26,505 nt of DNA, taken from contig QBWF01000011.1 of assembly GCA_003283665.1 (NCBI GenBank), positions 1 through 26,505 on the forward strand. Direction: 5' to 3'. The translations under genes were made by a program, and so were the position numbers. Below, piece after piece: positions 15,385 through 24,029 of the stretch. This DNA comes from Prochlorococcus sp. AG-315-I14 (GTDB taxonomy: Bacteria; Cyanobacteriota; Cyanobacteriia; PCC-6307; Cyanobiaceae). Below the pieces are notes generated by a model. The model saw only the letters and a program-made list of their open reading frames with translations. It was not told where the DNA came from and made no database searches. Positions within the stretch are counted from its first letter, which is position 1. Each line of letters opens with the position of its first letter.

Positions 15385-16663
15385 AAAATCGGCCCAAATA
15401 CATGTAATAGGTATAAATGCTTCAAGTATTGAAAGGTTCTCTGCAGAGAAAGAAAAACTAATTTTAGAAGCTGAAAGGATTGCAGCACCAGAAAGATTTT
15501 TAGATTCTTTTAAAATATGGCTGAAGGAAAAAAAGATAACCAAATTCTGCCCAGAATTTTATTCCACTGGGAAATTACAAAATCTTATATCTTGGATAAA
15601 AGAAGAAGATAAGAAAACAATAATTTTCTCCAGTGGTGACCCCCTCTGGTTTGGTATTGGAAGACTATTAATTCAAAATTTCCCTTTATCAAAGCTTTCA
15701 TTTGAGCCTGCGCCTACATCTTTCCAATTAGCCTTTTCAAGGCTTGGTAAACCTTGGCATGATACAAAATGGATAAGTATTCATGGAAGAGATCCATTAC
15801 CCTTTAAAAAAGCAATTCAAAAACGACCTTCTTCACTTGTCGTTTTAAATGATCCAAATAGAGGAGGAGCTAAAGAAGTCTGGGAATTACTCCATTCAAT
15901 TGGTTTAGAAACTAATTATGAATTATGGACTTTTGAAAGACTTGGATATCAAAATGAAAGGATTTTAAAAATTTCTTCAATAAAAAATTTACCAATTGAT
16001 CTTGACCCCTTGCATATGGTGATTCTTTTTGAAAAATCAAACTCTTTCACAAAACCTGAAGATTTACCCTTATTTGGTATTGACGATTCAGTTTTCCTTC
16101 AAAATTCTGACTGCCCTGGATTAATGACAAAAAGGGAAATAAGAATTCAACTTTTAGCTGACCTGAACCTTCCAAAAGAAGGGGTAATATGGGACATATG
16201 CAGCGGAGTTGGAAGTATAGGTTTGGAGGCCTTAAGAATTTCCCCTAAATTAAAATTACTTACCATAGAAAAAAGAGTTGGAAGCCGCCGAATTATTGAA
16301 ACAAATGCTGAAAGGCTTGGAGTTAAGCCTTTTAAAATCATTGAAGGTGAGGCACTGGTATCATTAAAAGAGAATAGATTAATAAGCAATATCAACTCTC
16401 CTGACAGAGTTATTTTAGGAGGTGGAGGCCCAAGATCATATTTAATTTTAGAAGAAATATTTAGGAATATCAAGAGTGGAAGTATTATTGTTATACCTTT
16501 AATATCATTGAAATCTTTATCAAAACTAGAAGAAATTTTAAAGCCTAAAGTTAATTGTATTTCAATTAGTCAACATCAATCCTATAGAGGAATACCTATT
16601 GGTGAAGATACAAGATTCTCCCCTTTGAATCCAGTCTTTATTTTAAAAGCTGAATTTAAATAA
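15377..16663 (+). CDS. cobL: Precorrin-6Y C5,15-methyltransferase (decarboxylating), CbiE-CbiT fusion
   Basis: This enzyme methylates precorrin-6Y at C5 and C15 and removes a carboxyl group, a late step of the corrin ring in vitamin B12 (here pseudocobalamin) synthesis. The 428-residue length fits the fused CobL form. The N-terminal CbiE tetrapyrrole methylase domain (about 5-215) has the SSGDPLWFGIG loop (85-95) with the GDP motif. The C-terminal CbiT domain (about 245-425) has an S-adenosylmethionine site, IWDICSGVGSIGLEALR (about 271-287). Both domains look intact. The ATG at 15377 is used, though a short upstream ORF overlaps it. The gene converges on nadK with only 10 bp between stops. 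No cobalamin riboswitch-like structure fits into the short leader. Confidence 0.92.
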   Translation: MDKKSAQIHVIGINASSIERFSAEKEKLILEAERIAAPERFLDSFKIWLKEKKITKFCPEFYSTGKLQNLISWIKEEDKKTIIFSSGDPLWFGIGRLLIQNFPLSKLSFEPAPTSFQLAFSRLGKPWHDTKWISIHGRDPLPFKKAIQKRPSSLVVLNDPNRGGAKEVWELLHSIGLETNYELWTFERLGYQNERILKISSIKNLPIDLDPLHMVILFEKSNSFTKPEDLPLFGIDDSVFLQNSDCPGLMTKREIRIQLLADLNLPKEGVIWDICSGVGSIGLEALRISPKLKLLTIEKRVGSRRIIETNAERLGVKPFKIIEGEALVSLKENRLISNINSPDRVILGGGGPRSYLILEEIFRNIKSGSIIVIPLISLKSLSKLEEILKPKVNCISISQHQSYRGIPIGEDTRFSPLNPVFILKAEFK

Positions 16664-16673
16664 AATGATAGTT

Positions 16674-17582
16674 TTATGTCTTTTCTGGTTTAGCAACATG
16701 AGGAAGTCCCCAACCTAATTTATTGCGAAGAACCTGAAAAAACTCATGATCAGATAATCTTACAAATTTAACAGGGCTCTCACTTTTTCTTATTAATACT
16801 CGATCTTCAGGCCATACATAACACCCTGCACTTCCGTCTACAACCATCATCAATCTCTCTGGCGTAGCGGGGAAAACTGTAACGGGTTCTTCGTTACTAA
16901 AAACTAATGCTCTTGAGGCAAGAGAATGTGGAGAGATAGGTGTTAATTGCAGAACAGGGCAATCAGGAGTTATCACAGGTCCTCCAGCACTTAGAGAATA
17001 AGCAGTTGAGCCTGTTGGAGTTGAAAGGATTACTCCATCAGCTGAAATATCTACAGGTGCGTGTCTCCCAACAGAAATCTCGAAATGACACATACTCGTA
17101 AGAGGCTCTCGGTGTAAAGCCATTTCATTAAGACAAAGAGCCTCCCACCTACATCTATCTCCTCTCATAACACTTACTACAAGACTAGTTCTCTCCTCAA
17201 CATTCCATTTCCTTGAAATCAGATGATCAAAAACACTCTCAAGATCTGAAAGGTATGCCTCTGCTAAAAAACCTAAATGTCCAGTATTGATAGTAAGTAG
17301 AGGAATACCAATAGGTGCAGTTTGCCTTGCAGCAGATAAAACAGTTCCATCTCCTCCCAGAACTAAAGCCAGTAACATTGAGGAGTCAAATCCTTCTGGT
17401 ACACATGATTTATAATCCAGTGCTCTCATATGCTGATCTGGATTAGCAAAGCCCAGCATTCCACCTGTACTGCTAACTCTTATCACTTCAAAACCAGAGT
17501 CTTCAAGCTTTTCTTGAATAACTTTTCCTGTCTTCACAGCAAGGTCTTTGCCGTCGTTAACGATCAGTCCTACTCGCGGCAC
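16674..17582 (-). CDS. nadK: NAD kinase
   Basis: This enzyme phosphorylates NAD to NADP in the cytoplasm. The 302-residue protein has the family's GGDGT motif (76-80), the [11 protein letters not shown] segment, NEMALHRE, and the glycine-rich [23 protein letters not shown] stretch that binds NAD. The start is GTG (17580-17582), directly before the first strand, [10 protein letters not shown]. Cyanobacteria usually keep two NAD kinases; this is one of them. It lies 96 bp downstream of pheS on the same strand and ends 10 bp from the convergent cobL stop, leaving little room for a terminator. Confidence 0.95.
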   Translation of the reverse strand: MPRVGLIVNDGKDLAVKTGKVIQEKLEDSGFEVIRVSSTGGMLGFANPDQHMRALDYKSCVPEGFDSSMLLALVLGGDGTVLSAARQTAPIGIPLLTINTGHLGFLAEAYLSDLESVFDHLISRKWNVEERTSLVVSVMRGDRCRWEALCLNEMALHREPLTSMCHFEISVGRHAPVDISADGVILSTPTGSTAYSLSAGGPVITPDCPVLQLTPISPHSLASRALVFSNEEPVTVFPATPERLMMVVDGSAGCYVWPEDRVLIRKSESPVKFVRLSDHEFFQVLRNKLGWGLPHVAKPEKT

Positions 17583-17678
17583 CGATCTTACTTCTCAAAC
17601 TATTTATTAATACTAGCAATTAAGTGTAGCTATTTTTAATTTAATAAATAAAAACACTAACTCAAAAAATATTTAAAC

Positions 17679-18686
17679 TTAAAATTGTTCCAAAAATCTA
17701 AGATCACTAGTATACAACTTTCTAATATCATCAATACCATGACGAACCATACAGAATCTCTCAACGCCAAGGCCAGCAGCAAATCCACTCCATTTCTCAG
17801 GATCAATTCCTAATTCTTCAAGAACAGCGGGATCTACCATGCCACATCCCATGACCTCTAGCCATTTCCCTCGCCATTGGACATCAACTTCTGCAGATGG
17901 CTCAGTAAAAGGGAAATAGCTAGCTCTAAAACGGATAGGTAAGTCTCCAAAAAAAGCTTTCAAAAAAGCCATTACCGTTCCTCTTAAATGACTAAAATCC
18001 AGTCCCTCATCAATAGCTAAGACTTCAACTTGATGAAATACAGGAGAATGTGTTGCGTCTACTGCATCACGTCGATAAACCCTTCCAGGAGAAACTATTC
18101 TAACAGGAGGCTTTTTGCTCTCAAGGCAACGAATCTGAACGGGAGAAGTATGTGTTCTTAAAAGATGATTACCACCTAAATAAAAAGTATCTTGCATATC
18201 CCTGGCAGGATGATCAGGAGGAATATTTAATGCCTCAAAATTATAATAATCATTTTCAATTTCAGGTCCTTCAGAAACTTGGTATCCAAGCCCTAAGAAT
18301 AGATCAATAATTTGCTCAGTTGTAGTAATTAATGGATGGCGATGCCCTGCTAGAACCCCAGAGGAAGGCGCCGTAACATCTATAGTCTCATTTATTAGTA
18401 TTTGGTTTAAAGCTTGATTTTTCAGTAAATGTAGGCGATCTTTTATTAATTCTTGTAATTGAGTCTTTAAAAGGTTAGCTCTTTGACCAATCAAAGGTCT
18501 TTCTTCTGCAGAAAGATTTTTCATCTCTCCCAATAGAATTGATAGTCTTCCTTTTTTACCAAGGAAACCCAATCTTAATTTCTCTATTGATTCAGAATCT
18601 ATAGCTGCAGAAATTTCTAATGCAGCTTCAGTCTCTAAACTCTCAAGCTCTTTAATGAGCTGCTCTAGGGATAATTTTGAACTCAA
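17679..18686 (-). CDS. pheS: Phenylalanine-tRNA ligase alpha subunit
   Basis: PheS carries the catalytic core of the alpha2-beta2 enzyme that charges tRNA-Phe. The 335-residue protein has the N-terminal coiled coil (about 1-85) and the class II core: [22 protein letters not shown], the motif 2 region [20 protein letters not shown] and motif 3 [18 protein letters not shown]. The start is TTG (18684-18686): an in-frame stop lies just three codons upstream and no ATG is available before the coiled coil. pheT is not in this window, so the two subunits are encoded apart, as is common in cyanobacteria. It is divergent from surE, 70 bp away. Confidence 0.96.
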   Translation of the reverse strand: MSSKLSLEQLIKELESLETEAALEISAAIDSESIEKLRLGFLGKKGRLSILLGEMKNLSAEERPLIGQRANLLKTQLQELIKDRLHLLKNQALNQILINETIDVTAPSSGVLAGHRHPLITTTEQIIDLFLGLGYQVSEGPEIENDYYNFEALNIPPDHPARDMQDTFYLGGNHLLRTHTSPVQIRCLESKKPPVRIVSPGRVYRRDAVDATHSPVFHQVEVLAIDEGLDFSHLRGTVMAFLKAFFGDLPIRFRASYFPFTEPSAEVDVQWRGKWLEVMGCGMVDPAVLEELGIDPEKWSGFAAGLGVERFCMVRHGIDDIRKLYTSDLRFLEQF

Positions 18687-18756
18687 GGAAATTCAATCTC
18701 AGGCATTAGTTTAATCAAAGACATGTCCATGTTCTAAAACAAACAAGTTTGCAACA

Positions 18757-19548
18757 ATGAATCCATTAAGAATTCTCATTAGTAACGATGACGGAGTTTT
18801 TGCAGAGGGAATAAGAACACTTGCCTCTGTTGCCATAAGCAGAGGGCATGAAGTTACCGTTGTTTGCCCTGACCAAGAAAGATCGGCTACTGGTCATGGA
18901 TTAACATTGCACTCCCCTATAAGAGCGGAAAGAGCAGATAAATTATTTGAAAAAGGAGTAACGGCATGGGGATGTAATGGAACTCCAGCCGATTGTGTAA
19001 AACTCGCATTAAACGAACTACTCGAACAGAAACCAGACTTAATTCTTTCTGGAATAAACCATGGACCTAATCTTGGTACAGATATTTTCTGTTCAGGGAC
19101 CGTCGCTGCTGCACTTGAAGGGACATTAGATGGCATACCATCTATCGCAGTAAGTGTTGCAAGTTTCCAATGGAAAGATTTTAATTTTGCCGGTGAGCTA
19201 ACTTTGGATCTTGCAGAGAGAGCGATTAAGCAAAATTGGCCTCAAAAACTATTATTAAATCTGAATGTACCTCCTTGCAAAGAAGAAGAAATGGGCCCAT
19301 TAGTCTGGACTCGTCTATCAATCAGGCAATACGAAGAACAATTCACTAGAAGAATCGACCCTAGAGGAAATACATATTTTTGGCTCGCGGGAGAAGCAGT
19401 AAAGGACCTTGAATCAGTAGGAGAGGGGCCCGATGAATGGCCTAGTGATGTAGCTCAAATAGCCACAGACTCTCCTTCTTTGACTCCTATTCAACCGGAT
19501 CTATTTTGGAGAGGGAAACTAGATGATTTACCAAATTTAAACTTTTAG
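18757..19548 (+). CDS. surE: 5'/3'-nucleotidase SurE
   Basis: SurE is a metal-dependent phosphatase acting on nucleoside monophosphates, linked in other bacteria to stationary-phase survival. The 263-residue protein has ISNDDG with metal ligands Asp11 and Asp12, the [14 protein letters not shown] segment, [12 protein letters not shown], and [25 protein letters not shown] with the ligand Asn. All are intact. The ATG start is directly before the first strand. Its stop codon overlaps, tail to tail, that of the DUF3611 gene (four bases). Confidence 0.95.
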   Translation: MNPLRILISNDDGVFAEGIRTLASVAISRGHEVTVVCPDQERSATGHGLTLHSPIRAERADKLFEKGVTAWGCNGTPADCVKLALNELLEQKPDLILSGINHGPNLGTDIFCSGTVAAALEGTLDGIPSIAVSVASFQWKDFNFAGELTLDLAERAIKQNWPQKLLLNLNVPPCKEEEMGPLVWTRLSIRQYEEQFTRRIDPRGNTYFWLAGEAVKDLESVGEGPDEWPSDVAQIATDSPSLTPIQPDLFWRGKLDDLPNLNF

Positions 19549-20108
19549 GTATTCCTGTAAATTCTTTGAATTAACCATAGAGAAAAAATCAGTCCAATTA
19601 AGTGAGCGAATAAAACTTGTGTATTGCTTAAAACTGATAACATTTCTAAAGAAGTTATTGGATAATTTTCCATAGCTCTCATACCTCCACCAATCGAAAT
19701 TCCAGGAGCTTGCATTGACGCCTGAACAAATAAAGCTCCTGCTAAAGATTGATATCCAACTGAAGAGAAAACCAAACCGAGCAAATCTGCGATCAAGCCT
19801 CTCTTAAGTAATCGACTAGTCTCACCTCTGCTTGGTCGAGCTGCACTATCAATAGCTCTGCCAGTCTTTACAATCAACCAACCTTGCCAAAGGCTAAACA
19901 ACAACAAAACAAATGCCAATGTAGTCAAAGACAAACCGGGCCCTAAACCCAATGCCCTCTCAGAGTTCCTAGCTAAACTGCTACCAACGTTATTAAATAA
20001 CAAGACACCCACCACAACTACACCCAAAACTGTTTGAACCCAAAAACGAATCCAACCAATTCGTCTCATGCCCAATGAAAGCAATTTAAAGTCCCTTTGA
20101 TCTGCCAT
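19545..20108 (-). CDS. DUF3611-like multi-pass membrane protein
   Basis: I use the ATG at 20108 ([19 protein letters not shown], 187 residues). The frame extends to 20150 but would then overlap the possible start region of ribF. Four hydrophobic segments are visible: after [15 protein letters not shown], at [20 protein letters not shown], around [24 protein letters not shown] and at [16 protein letters not shown]. The order and motifs ([23 protein letters not shown]) match the DUF3611 family, found in cyanobacteria and plastid-bearing organisms. Its molecular function is not known. The gene is divergent from ribF and convergent with surE, so it is probably transcribed alone. Confidence 0.8.
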   Translation of the reverse strand: MADQRDFKLLSLGMRRIGWIRFWVQTVLGVVVVGVLLFNNVGSSLARNSERALGLGPGLSLTTLAFVLLLFSLWQGWLIVKTGRAIDSAARPSRGETSRLLKRGLIADLLGLVFSSVGYQSLAGALFVQASMQAPGISIGGGMRAMENYPITSLEMLSVLSNTQVLFAHLIGLIFSLWLIQRIYRNT

Positions 20109-20168
20109 CACGATGAATAAAGTGATAAACCAAACTTGCCACCAAAGCACAAAATTTGCACGTTTCTC

Positions 20169-21089
20169 TTGATTCCTCTCTGTGCTCCTGAAGATGCAAA
20201 GCTACCAACAGCGTTAGCTCTGGGTAGTTTTGATGGCCTACATTCTGGCCACAAAAAAGTCATAAAAGCCATTACAAAAGATGTTGTGGGAGTTCCAACG
20301 GTAGTTAGTTTTTGGCCTCACCCTCGTGAAGTACTTTATGGAGAGTCAAGACTAAGACTAGATCTTCCTGATGAAAAGACATTTTTACTTGAGCCTCTAG
20401 GAATTAAACAATTAGTTTTAGTTCCTTTCACAAAAGATTTAGCCTCTAAAAGTGCAGAAACATTTATCAATGAAACTTTAGTAGAAACTCTTAAAGCTAA
20501 ACATATTGCAGTTGGAGAAAATTTCAGATTTGGGCGCAATAGAGAAGGAGATACTCTCATTTTAAAAAAAATTGCAACCTCATTGGGCATAAAGGTTTCA
20601 ATAATCCCAATCCTCAAAGATAATGAGGGTCGCTTAAGTAGCAGCAGAGTTCGAAAAGCTTTAAGCAATGGAGAATTAAAAAGTGCGAGAAGAATTTTAA
20701 ATAGGCCTTACACCTTTCGCGGACTTGTAGAGAAAGGGAAAGGAATAGGGAAGCAGCTAGGATGGCCAACTGCGAACCTAAAAGTGGATGGTCGAAAATT
20801 TCTTCCATCATTAGGTGTTTATGCAGCCTGGGCCTCAATAAGAAATCAAACCAAGCGTTTTCCTGCAGTAATGAATCTTGGCCCGCAACCCACAATTGAC
20901 CCAAATTCACCTTCAGCAGTTGAAGTTCATCTTTTAGACGAAAATATTAATCTTCTAGAACAGGAATTAATAATTGAACCAGTTGAGAGAATAAGAGCTC
21001 AAAGAAAATTTGAGAACGTTGAAGCTCTTAGCACTCAAATAAATTTAGATGCTGGAGTCGCAAGGAAAATTTTAACCAAAAATCTTTAA
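20169..21089 (+). CDS. ribF: Bifunctional riboflavin kinase/FAD synthetase RibF
   Basis: RibF converts riboflavin to FMN and FMN to FAD. The N-terminal nucleotidyltransferase domain has ALGSFDGLHSGHKKVI (the GxFDGxHxGH signature), ENFRFGRNREGD and SSSRVRKAL. The C-terminal flavokinase domain starts about residue 180 with YTFRGLVEKGKGIGKQLGWPTAN, followed by PSLGVYAAW and MNLGPQPT. Both are complete. No ATG precedes the nucleotide-binding loop. The candidates are TTG at 20169 (MIPLCAPEDAK, 306 residues) and TTG at 20136 (317 residues). I prefer the shorter because it starts near where the family does. The gene is divergent from the DUF3611 gene, with about 60 bp between the chosen starts. Confidence 0.94.
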   Translation: MIPLCAPEDAKLPTALALGSFDGLHSGHKKVIKAITKDVVGVPTVVSFWPHPREVLYGESRLRLDLPDEKTFLLEPLGIKQLVLVPFTKDLASKSAETFINETLVETLKAKHIAVGENFRFGRNREGDTLILKKIATSLGIKVSIIPILKDNEGRLSSSRVRKALSNGELKSARRILNRPYTFRGLVEKGKGIGKQLGWPTANLKVDGRKFLPSLGVYAAWASIRNQTKRFPAVMNLGPQPTIDPNSPSAVEVHLLDENINLLEQELIIEPVERIRAQRKFENVEALSTQINLDAGVARKILTKNL

Positions 21090-21091
21090 AT

Positions 21092-21226
21092 TCAATTCAT
21101 CACTGGATAAGCATTCGATACTCCCCAGACAACAAAGAAACCAATCCCCCCCAACAAAAACACTCCCCAAATGAGCACATTCATGGTGTTTTCAGAATCA
21201 CTTTCCACAATAAGATTGAAAGACAT
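21092..21226 (-). CDS. 44-residue single-pass membrane protein
   Basis: A complete 44-codon frame on the - strand fills the gap between ribF and thiE. It has an ATG at 21226 preceded by CTGGATGAT (weak ribosome site), a polar start with acidic residues (MSFNLIVESDSENTMN), and one hydrophobic segment LIWGVFLLGGIGFFVVWGV. It ends SNAYPVMN. The size and layout recall the many tiny thylakoid membrane subunits of cyanobacteria, but I cannot match it to a named one. It converges on ribF with two bases between stops and is divergent from thiE. The clean fit into the gap and the membrane segment argue for a real gene. Confidence 0.6.
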   Translation of the reverse strand: MSFNLIVESDSENTMNVLIWGVFLLGGIGFFVVWGVSNAYPVMN

Positions 21227-21246
21227 ATCATCCAGTAAAGGATGAC

Positions 21247-22293
21247 ATGAAATTAATGACTGTCACCCCTCCTAGCAATAATCGTATTGCTCAATTAATT
21301 GATGCGAACCTTGATCGAGCACGAGAGGGACTTCGTGTATTGGAAGATTGGTGCAGATTCGGTCTAAAAAGAGAAGATTTCTCTATAAGCATCAAAGACT
21401 GGAGACATCAATTAGGTGCTTGCCATCAAAACATCTATCGAAACGCAAGACTCACTTCTCTTGATCCTGCTATGGGGGTATCACATCCCTTGCAGAAACA
21501 CAGATCAACTCCAGATCAAATAGTTATTGCAAACTCATCGAGAGTTCAAGAAGCTCTTAGAGTAATTGAGGAATTCACTCGTATAACAGATCCTAATCTT
21601 TCCAAAATAGCTTCAAACATTAGATATAAAACATACGAAATAGAATTAAAAATAATCAAAACAAAAGAAGGTAATGATAGAAGAGAAATACTAGAATCAT
21701 CTTCAATATGTCTAATTACTTCGAATAATGAATCTCTTAAAGAAGTAGTTCTTCAAGCCTTAAAAGCCGGTATAAAAATTATTCAATACAGAGAAAAATC
21801 TTTAATTGATAGTAAAAGGATAGATCAAGCGAAAAAATTAGCCTCCCTTTGCAGACAATTCAATGCACTCTTTATTGTTAATGATCGTATAGACATTTCA
21901 CTTGCTGTAAATGCTGATGGAGTTCATTTAGGACAACAAGATATGCCAACTGAAATAGCAAGAAAGCTATTAGGTCCTGAAAAGATAATAGGCCGCAGTA
22001 CGCATTGCTTAGAAGATATTCAGAAAGCCGAAGATGAAGGCTGCGACTATATTGGTATAGGTCCTATTTTTTCTTCAGAAACAAAAAAAGAACTCAAGGC
22101 TCTTGGCACTGACTACTTAAAACAGGGATTAATGGCAGCAAATCTACCAGCTTTTGCTATTGGAGGTATTAATACCTCCAATATAAACAAAATACATCAA
22201 ATGAATAAAATTAAAATTGCAGTTGCTGATGCAATTATGAATTCTCCCAATCCAACTTTAGCTATTAAAAGATTATCTGAATACTTAAAATGA
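21247..22293 (+). CDS. thiE: Thiamine-phosphate synthase with N-terminal ThiD2-type domain
   Basis: ThiE joins the pyrimidine and thiazole halves of thiamine to give thiamine phosphate. The 348-residue protein is longer than plain ThiE (~210). Residues 10-130 form the cyanobacterial N-terminal ThiD2-type domain (IDANLDRAREGLRVLEDWCRF, SSRVQEALRVIEEFTR). The C-terminal part (about 150-345) is a ThiE barrel with IQYREK, NDRIDISLAVNADGVHLGQQDMP, IIGRSTH, GIGPIFSS and AIGGI. The ATG at 21247 is used; another in-frame ATG follows three codons later. The stop overlaps the thiS start (ATGA), so translation of the two is probably coupled. No TPP riboswitch-like sequence is seen upstream. Confidence 0.94.
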   Translation: MKLMTVTPPSNNRIAQLIDANLDRAREGLRVLEDWCRFGLKREDFSISIKDWRHQLGACHQNIYRNARLTSLDPAMGVSHPLQKHRSTPDQIVIANSSRVQEALRVIEEFTRITDPNLSKIASNIRYKTYEIELKIIKTKEGNDRREILESSSICLITSNNESLKEVVLQALKAGIKIIQYREKSLIDSKRIDQAKKLASLCRQFNALFIVNDRIDISLAVNADGVHLGQQDMPTEIARKLLGPEKIIGRSTHCLEDIQKAEDEGCDYIGIGPIFSSETKKELKALGTDYLKQGLMAANLPAFAIGGINTSNINKIHQMNKIKIAVADAIMNSPNPTLAIKRLSEYLK

Positions 22294-22502
22294 AATTAAA
22301 AATTAATGGTGAAATTAAGAATATTAATTGTGCCAAACAAGAATTTTCACTAGAAGATTTAATCAATTTTTTAGGGAATCAACCTCAATTAATAGTGGTT
22401 GAATTAAATGGAATCATAGTTAATCCACAAAACTGGAGAATTACAAAAATACAAGAAGGAGATTGCCTCGAGATCGTGACAATTGTTGGTGGAGGTTCCT
22501 AA
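22290..22502 (+). CDS. thiS: ThiS-like sulfur carrier protein ending GGGS
   Basis: ThiS is a ubiquitin-fold protein whose C-terminal Gly-Gly is adenylated and loaded with sulfur for the thiazole of thiamine. The 70-residue protein has the usual length and pattern (LEDLINFL, VVELNGIIVNPQNW, IQEGDCLEIVTIVGGG). It follows thiE with a four-base overlap, which supports the identity. The odd point is the end: after the glycines comes one more residue, Ser70, so the C-terminus is Gly-Gly-Gly-Ser instead of a free glycine. A trimming step, or a tolerant partner enzyme, would be needed unless the base call is wrong. thiG and thiF are not in the window. Confidence 0.9.
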   Translation: MKLKINGEIKNINCAKQEFSLEDLINFLGNQPQLIVVELNGIIVNPQNWRITKIQEGDCLEIVTIVGGGS

Positions 22503-22527
22503 AATTAATTAAATATTCAATTAAAAG

Positions 22528-23505
22528 GTGATAAAAATCTTTCGCTTTACTCTTTCAGGATCTGAAAGCAAGAAAAGATTTCTTTCTTTAATTGCAATTT
22601 CATTAATCTTTTTTGCCTTTTTATTTTCCAAACCCCTAGTTACAAATGCGGCCAGTGGAGGACGTATAGGAGGGGGAAGCTTTCAGGCTCCTTCTATGCC
22701 TAGAAGCAGAAGCTATGAAGGAAATAGAGGTTATGGAAGTTATGGGGGTTATGGAAATAGATATAGAGGAGGAGGAATAGGTTTCCCTTTTTTCTTACCA
22801 ATTTTTGGCTTTGGAGGAGGGGGGCTTTTCGGATTCCTTATACTCACATCGATAATTGGAGTCATTGTCAATTCACTTAGAAATTCAACAAATTTGACGA
22901 ATTCTACAAATACTCAGCTAGAGAAAAAAATAATAACCCCAAGCAATGTTTCTTTAATTCAGGTCCAACTTGGTTTATTAGCAAGTGCAAAAGACATTCA
23001 AATTGATCTTCGAGAACTTGCTACATCAGCAAATACTTCCACTAATACTGGATTACAGAGGGTTCTTCAAGAAAGTACCCTCGCTCTTTTAAGGAATCCT
23101 GAGCGATGGGTTTTTGCAAATATTGAAACAGGATTAGTACCTTATGCCTCAGCAGAATCAACATTTAATCGAATTTCAATTACTGAAAGAAGCAAATTAA
23201 AAGCAGAAATTACAACCAATTATTCTGGTCAAATTGAGAATTCATCAAATTCCAATTTCACCGCAGGGGAGGCCGATCCAACTAATGAATTTATTGCCGT
23301 AACTATTATTGTTGCTTCAAAAAAAGATTTAAAACTAAATCAATTCTCACATAACGAACAAATCACAGAAACCTTGAGAATACTTGGTTCAATCTCTTCA
23401 AATGACCTAATTGCGCTAGAAGTAATCTGGCAACCTGAAGGAAAAGGAGACGCTTTGAGCGAAGAAGAGCTCATAACTCAGTACCCAAATCTTAAACATT
23501 TATAA
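22528..23505 (+). CDS. DUF1517 membrane protein
   Basis: This 325-residue protein starts at GTG (22528). Residues 19-42 form a signal- or anchor-type hydrophobic stretch (LSLIAISLIFFAFLFSKPLV, then AA-SGGRIGGGSF). A Gly/Tyr/Arg-rich segment (about 43-80) follows, then a second membrane segment with Gly-Phe repeats (FPFFLPIFGFGGGG, about 82-118). The rest, from about 140, is a soluble domain with VQLGLLASAKDIQIDLRELA and LGSISSNDLIALEVIWQPEGKGDALSEEELITQYPNL at the C-terminus. This layout is the DUF1517 family of cyanobacteria and plants. Its function is not known to me; it is probably thylakoid- or plasma-membrane-bound. It lies 25 bp after thiS but is probably functionally unrelated. Confidence 0.85.
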   Translation: MIKIFRFTLSGSESKKRFLSLIAISLIFFAFLFSKPLVTNAASGGRIGGGSFQAPSMPRSRSYEGNRGYGSYGGYGNRYRGGGIGFPFFLPIFGFGGGGLFGFLILTSIIGVIVNSLRNSTNLTNSTNTQLEKKIITPSNVSLIQVQLGLLASAKDIQIDLRELATSANTSTNTGLQRVLQESTLALLRNPERWVFANIETGLVPYASAESTFNRISITERSKLKAEITTNYSGQIENSSNSNFTAGEADPTNEFIAVTIIVASKKDLKLNQFSHNEQITETLRILGSISSNDLIALEVIWQPEGKGDALSEEELITQYPNLKHL

Positions 23506-23632
23506 AGAGAGTGCCCAAAACGACCAAAAACTTCATTTCTTTATATTTTCTTCCACCAATTATTTGATACAACTAACAAAAATCAGCATAAATACAGTTA
23601 GGGTCTCCTCACAGTTAATTCTTTTTTAAAAA

Positions 23633-23800
23633 GTGTCTGCGTCGTCGCAACCAGAACCGCGCTCAATGAAGTGGGAAAGCTCGGGTGAATTAGCCCAGCG
23701 TGATTTATCAGAACTAGTCAATCGTCTGCTAGATGCTGAATCTGACAACAATACTGTTGAGCTAACAAGACTTGGCAGTAAATATGAAAAAGAGTCTTAA
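23633..23800 (+). CDS. 55-residue hypothetical protein
   Basis: A GTG at 23633 opens a 55-codon frame (VSASSQPEPRSMKWESSGEL, then AQRDLSELVNRLLDAESDNN). An internal ATG at codon 12 could also start it. The protein is soluble, acidic and probably helical; its sequence is protein-like, with a higher GC start than its surroundings. It sits alone between the DUF1517 gene and another small gene. A short A/T stem (AAAAAGA...TCTTTTT, about 23786-23807) at its end, followed by T residues, may act as a weak terminator. The function is unknown. Confidence 0.6.
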   Translation: MSASSQPEPRSMKWESSGELAQRDLSELVNRLLDAESDNNTVELTRLGSKYEKES

Positions 23801-23863
23801 GTCTTTTTTTATCCCTTGCGCAAATTCAATTAATGATTCAACTTTAGTAAAAGTTGAGACCTG

Positions 23864-24001
23864 ATGAAAAGAAAAACTATTCACTGGGTAAATTCTCCTG
23901 TCCTAATTGAAGCTATATTTCGTTACGAGAAAGGTCTTCTTCCTAATTCAATGAAATTATGGCTTGAAAAAGTTTTAGAAATAAACTCAAAAAAATCGTA
24001 A
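23864..24001 (+). CDS. 45-residue hypothetical protein
   Basis: An ATG at 23864 opens a 45-codon frame: MKRKTIHWVNSPVLIEAIFR, then YEKGLLPNSMKLWLEKVLEI, and a lysine-rich end. It is basic and amphipathic, with no membrane segment. GAG lies nine bases before the start. It follows the 55-residue gene by 63 bp on the same strand and converges on larB (28 bp between stops). Its composition looks like coding sequence, but I do not recognise a family. Confidence 0.5.
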   Translation: MKRKTIHWVNSPVLIEAIFRYEKGLLPNSMKLWLEKVLEINSKKS

Positions 24002-24029
24002 AAAGAGTTATAAAAAAATATTAATTTAA

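Noticed and set aside
20614..20910. 98-codon - strand ORF inside ribF
   Set aside because: Shadow of ribF, which has intact domain motifs on the other strand.
21090..21246. TPP riboswitch ahead of thiE
   Set aside because: The gap is occupied by a small gene, and the conserved CUGAGA-type core of the thi box is absent.
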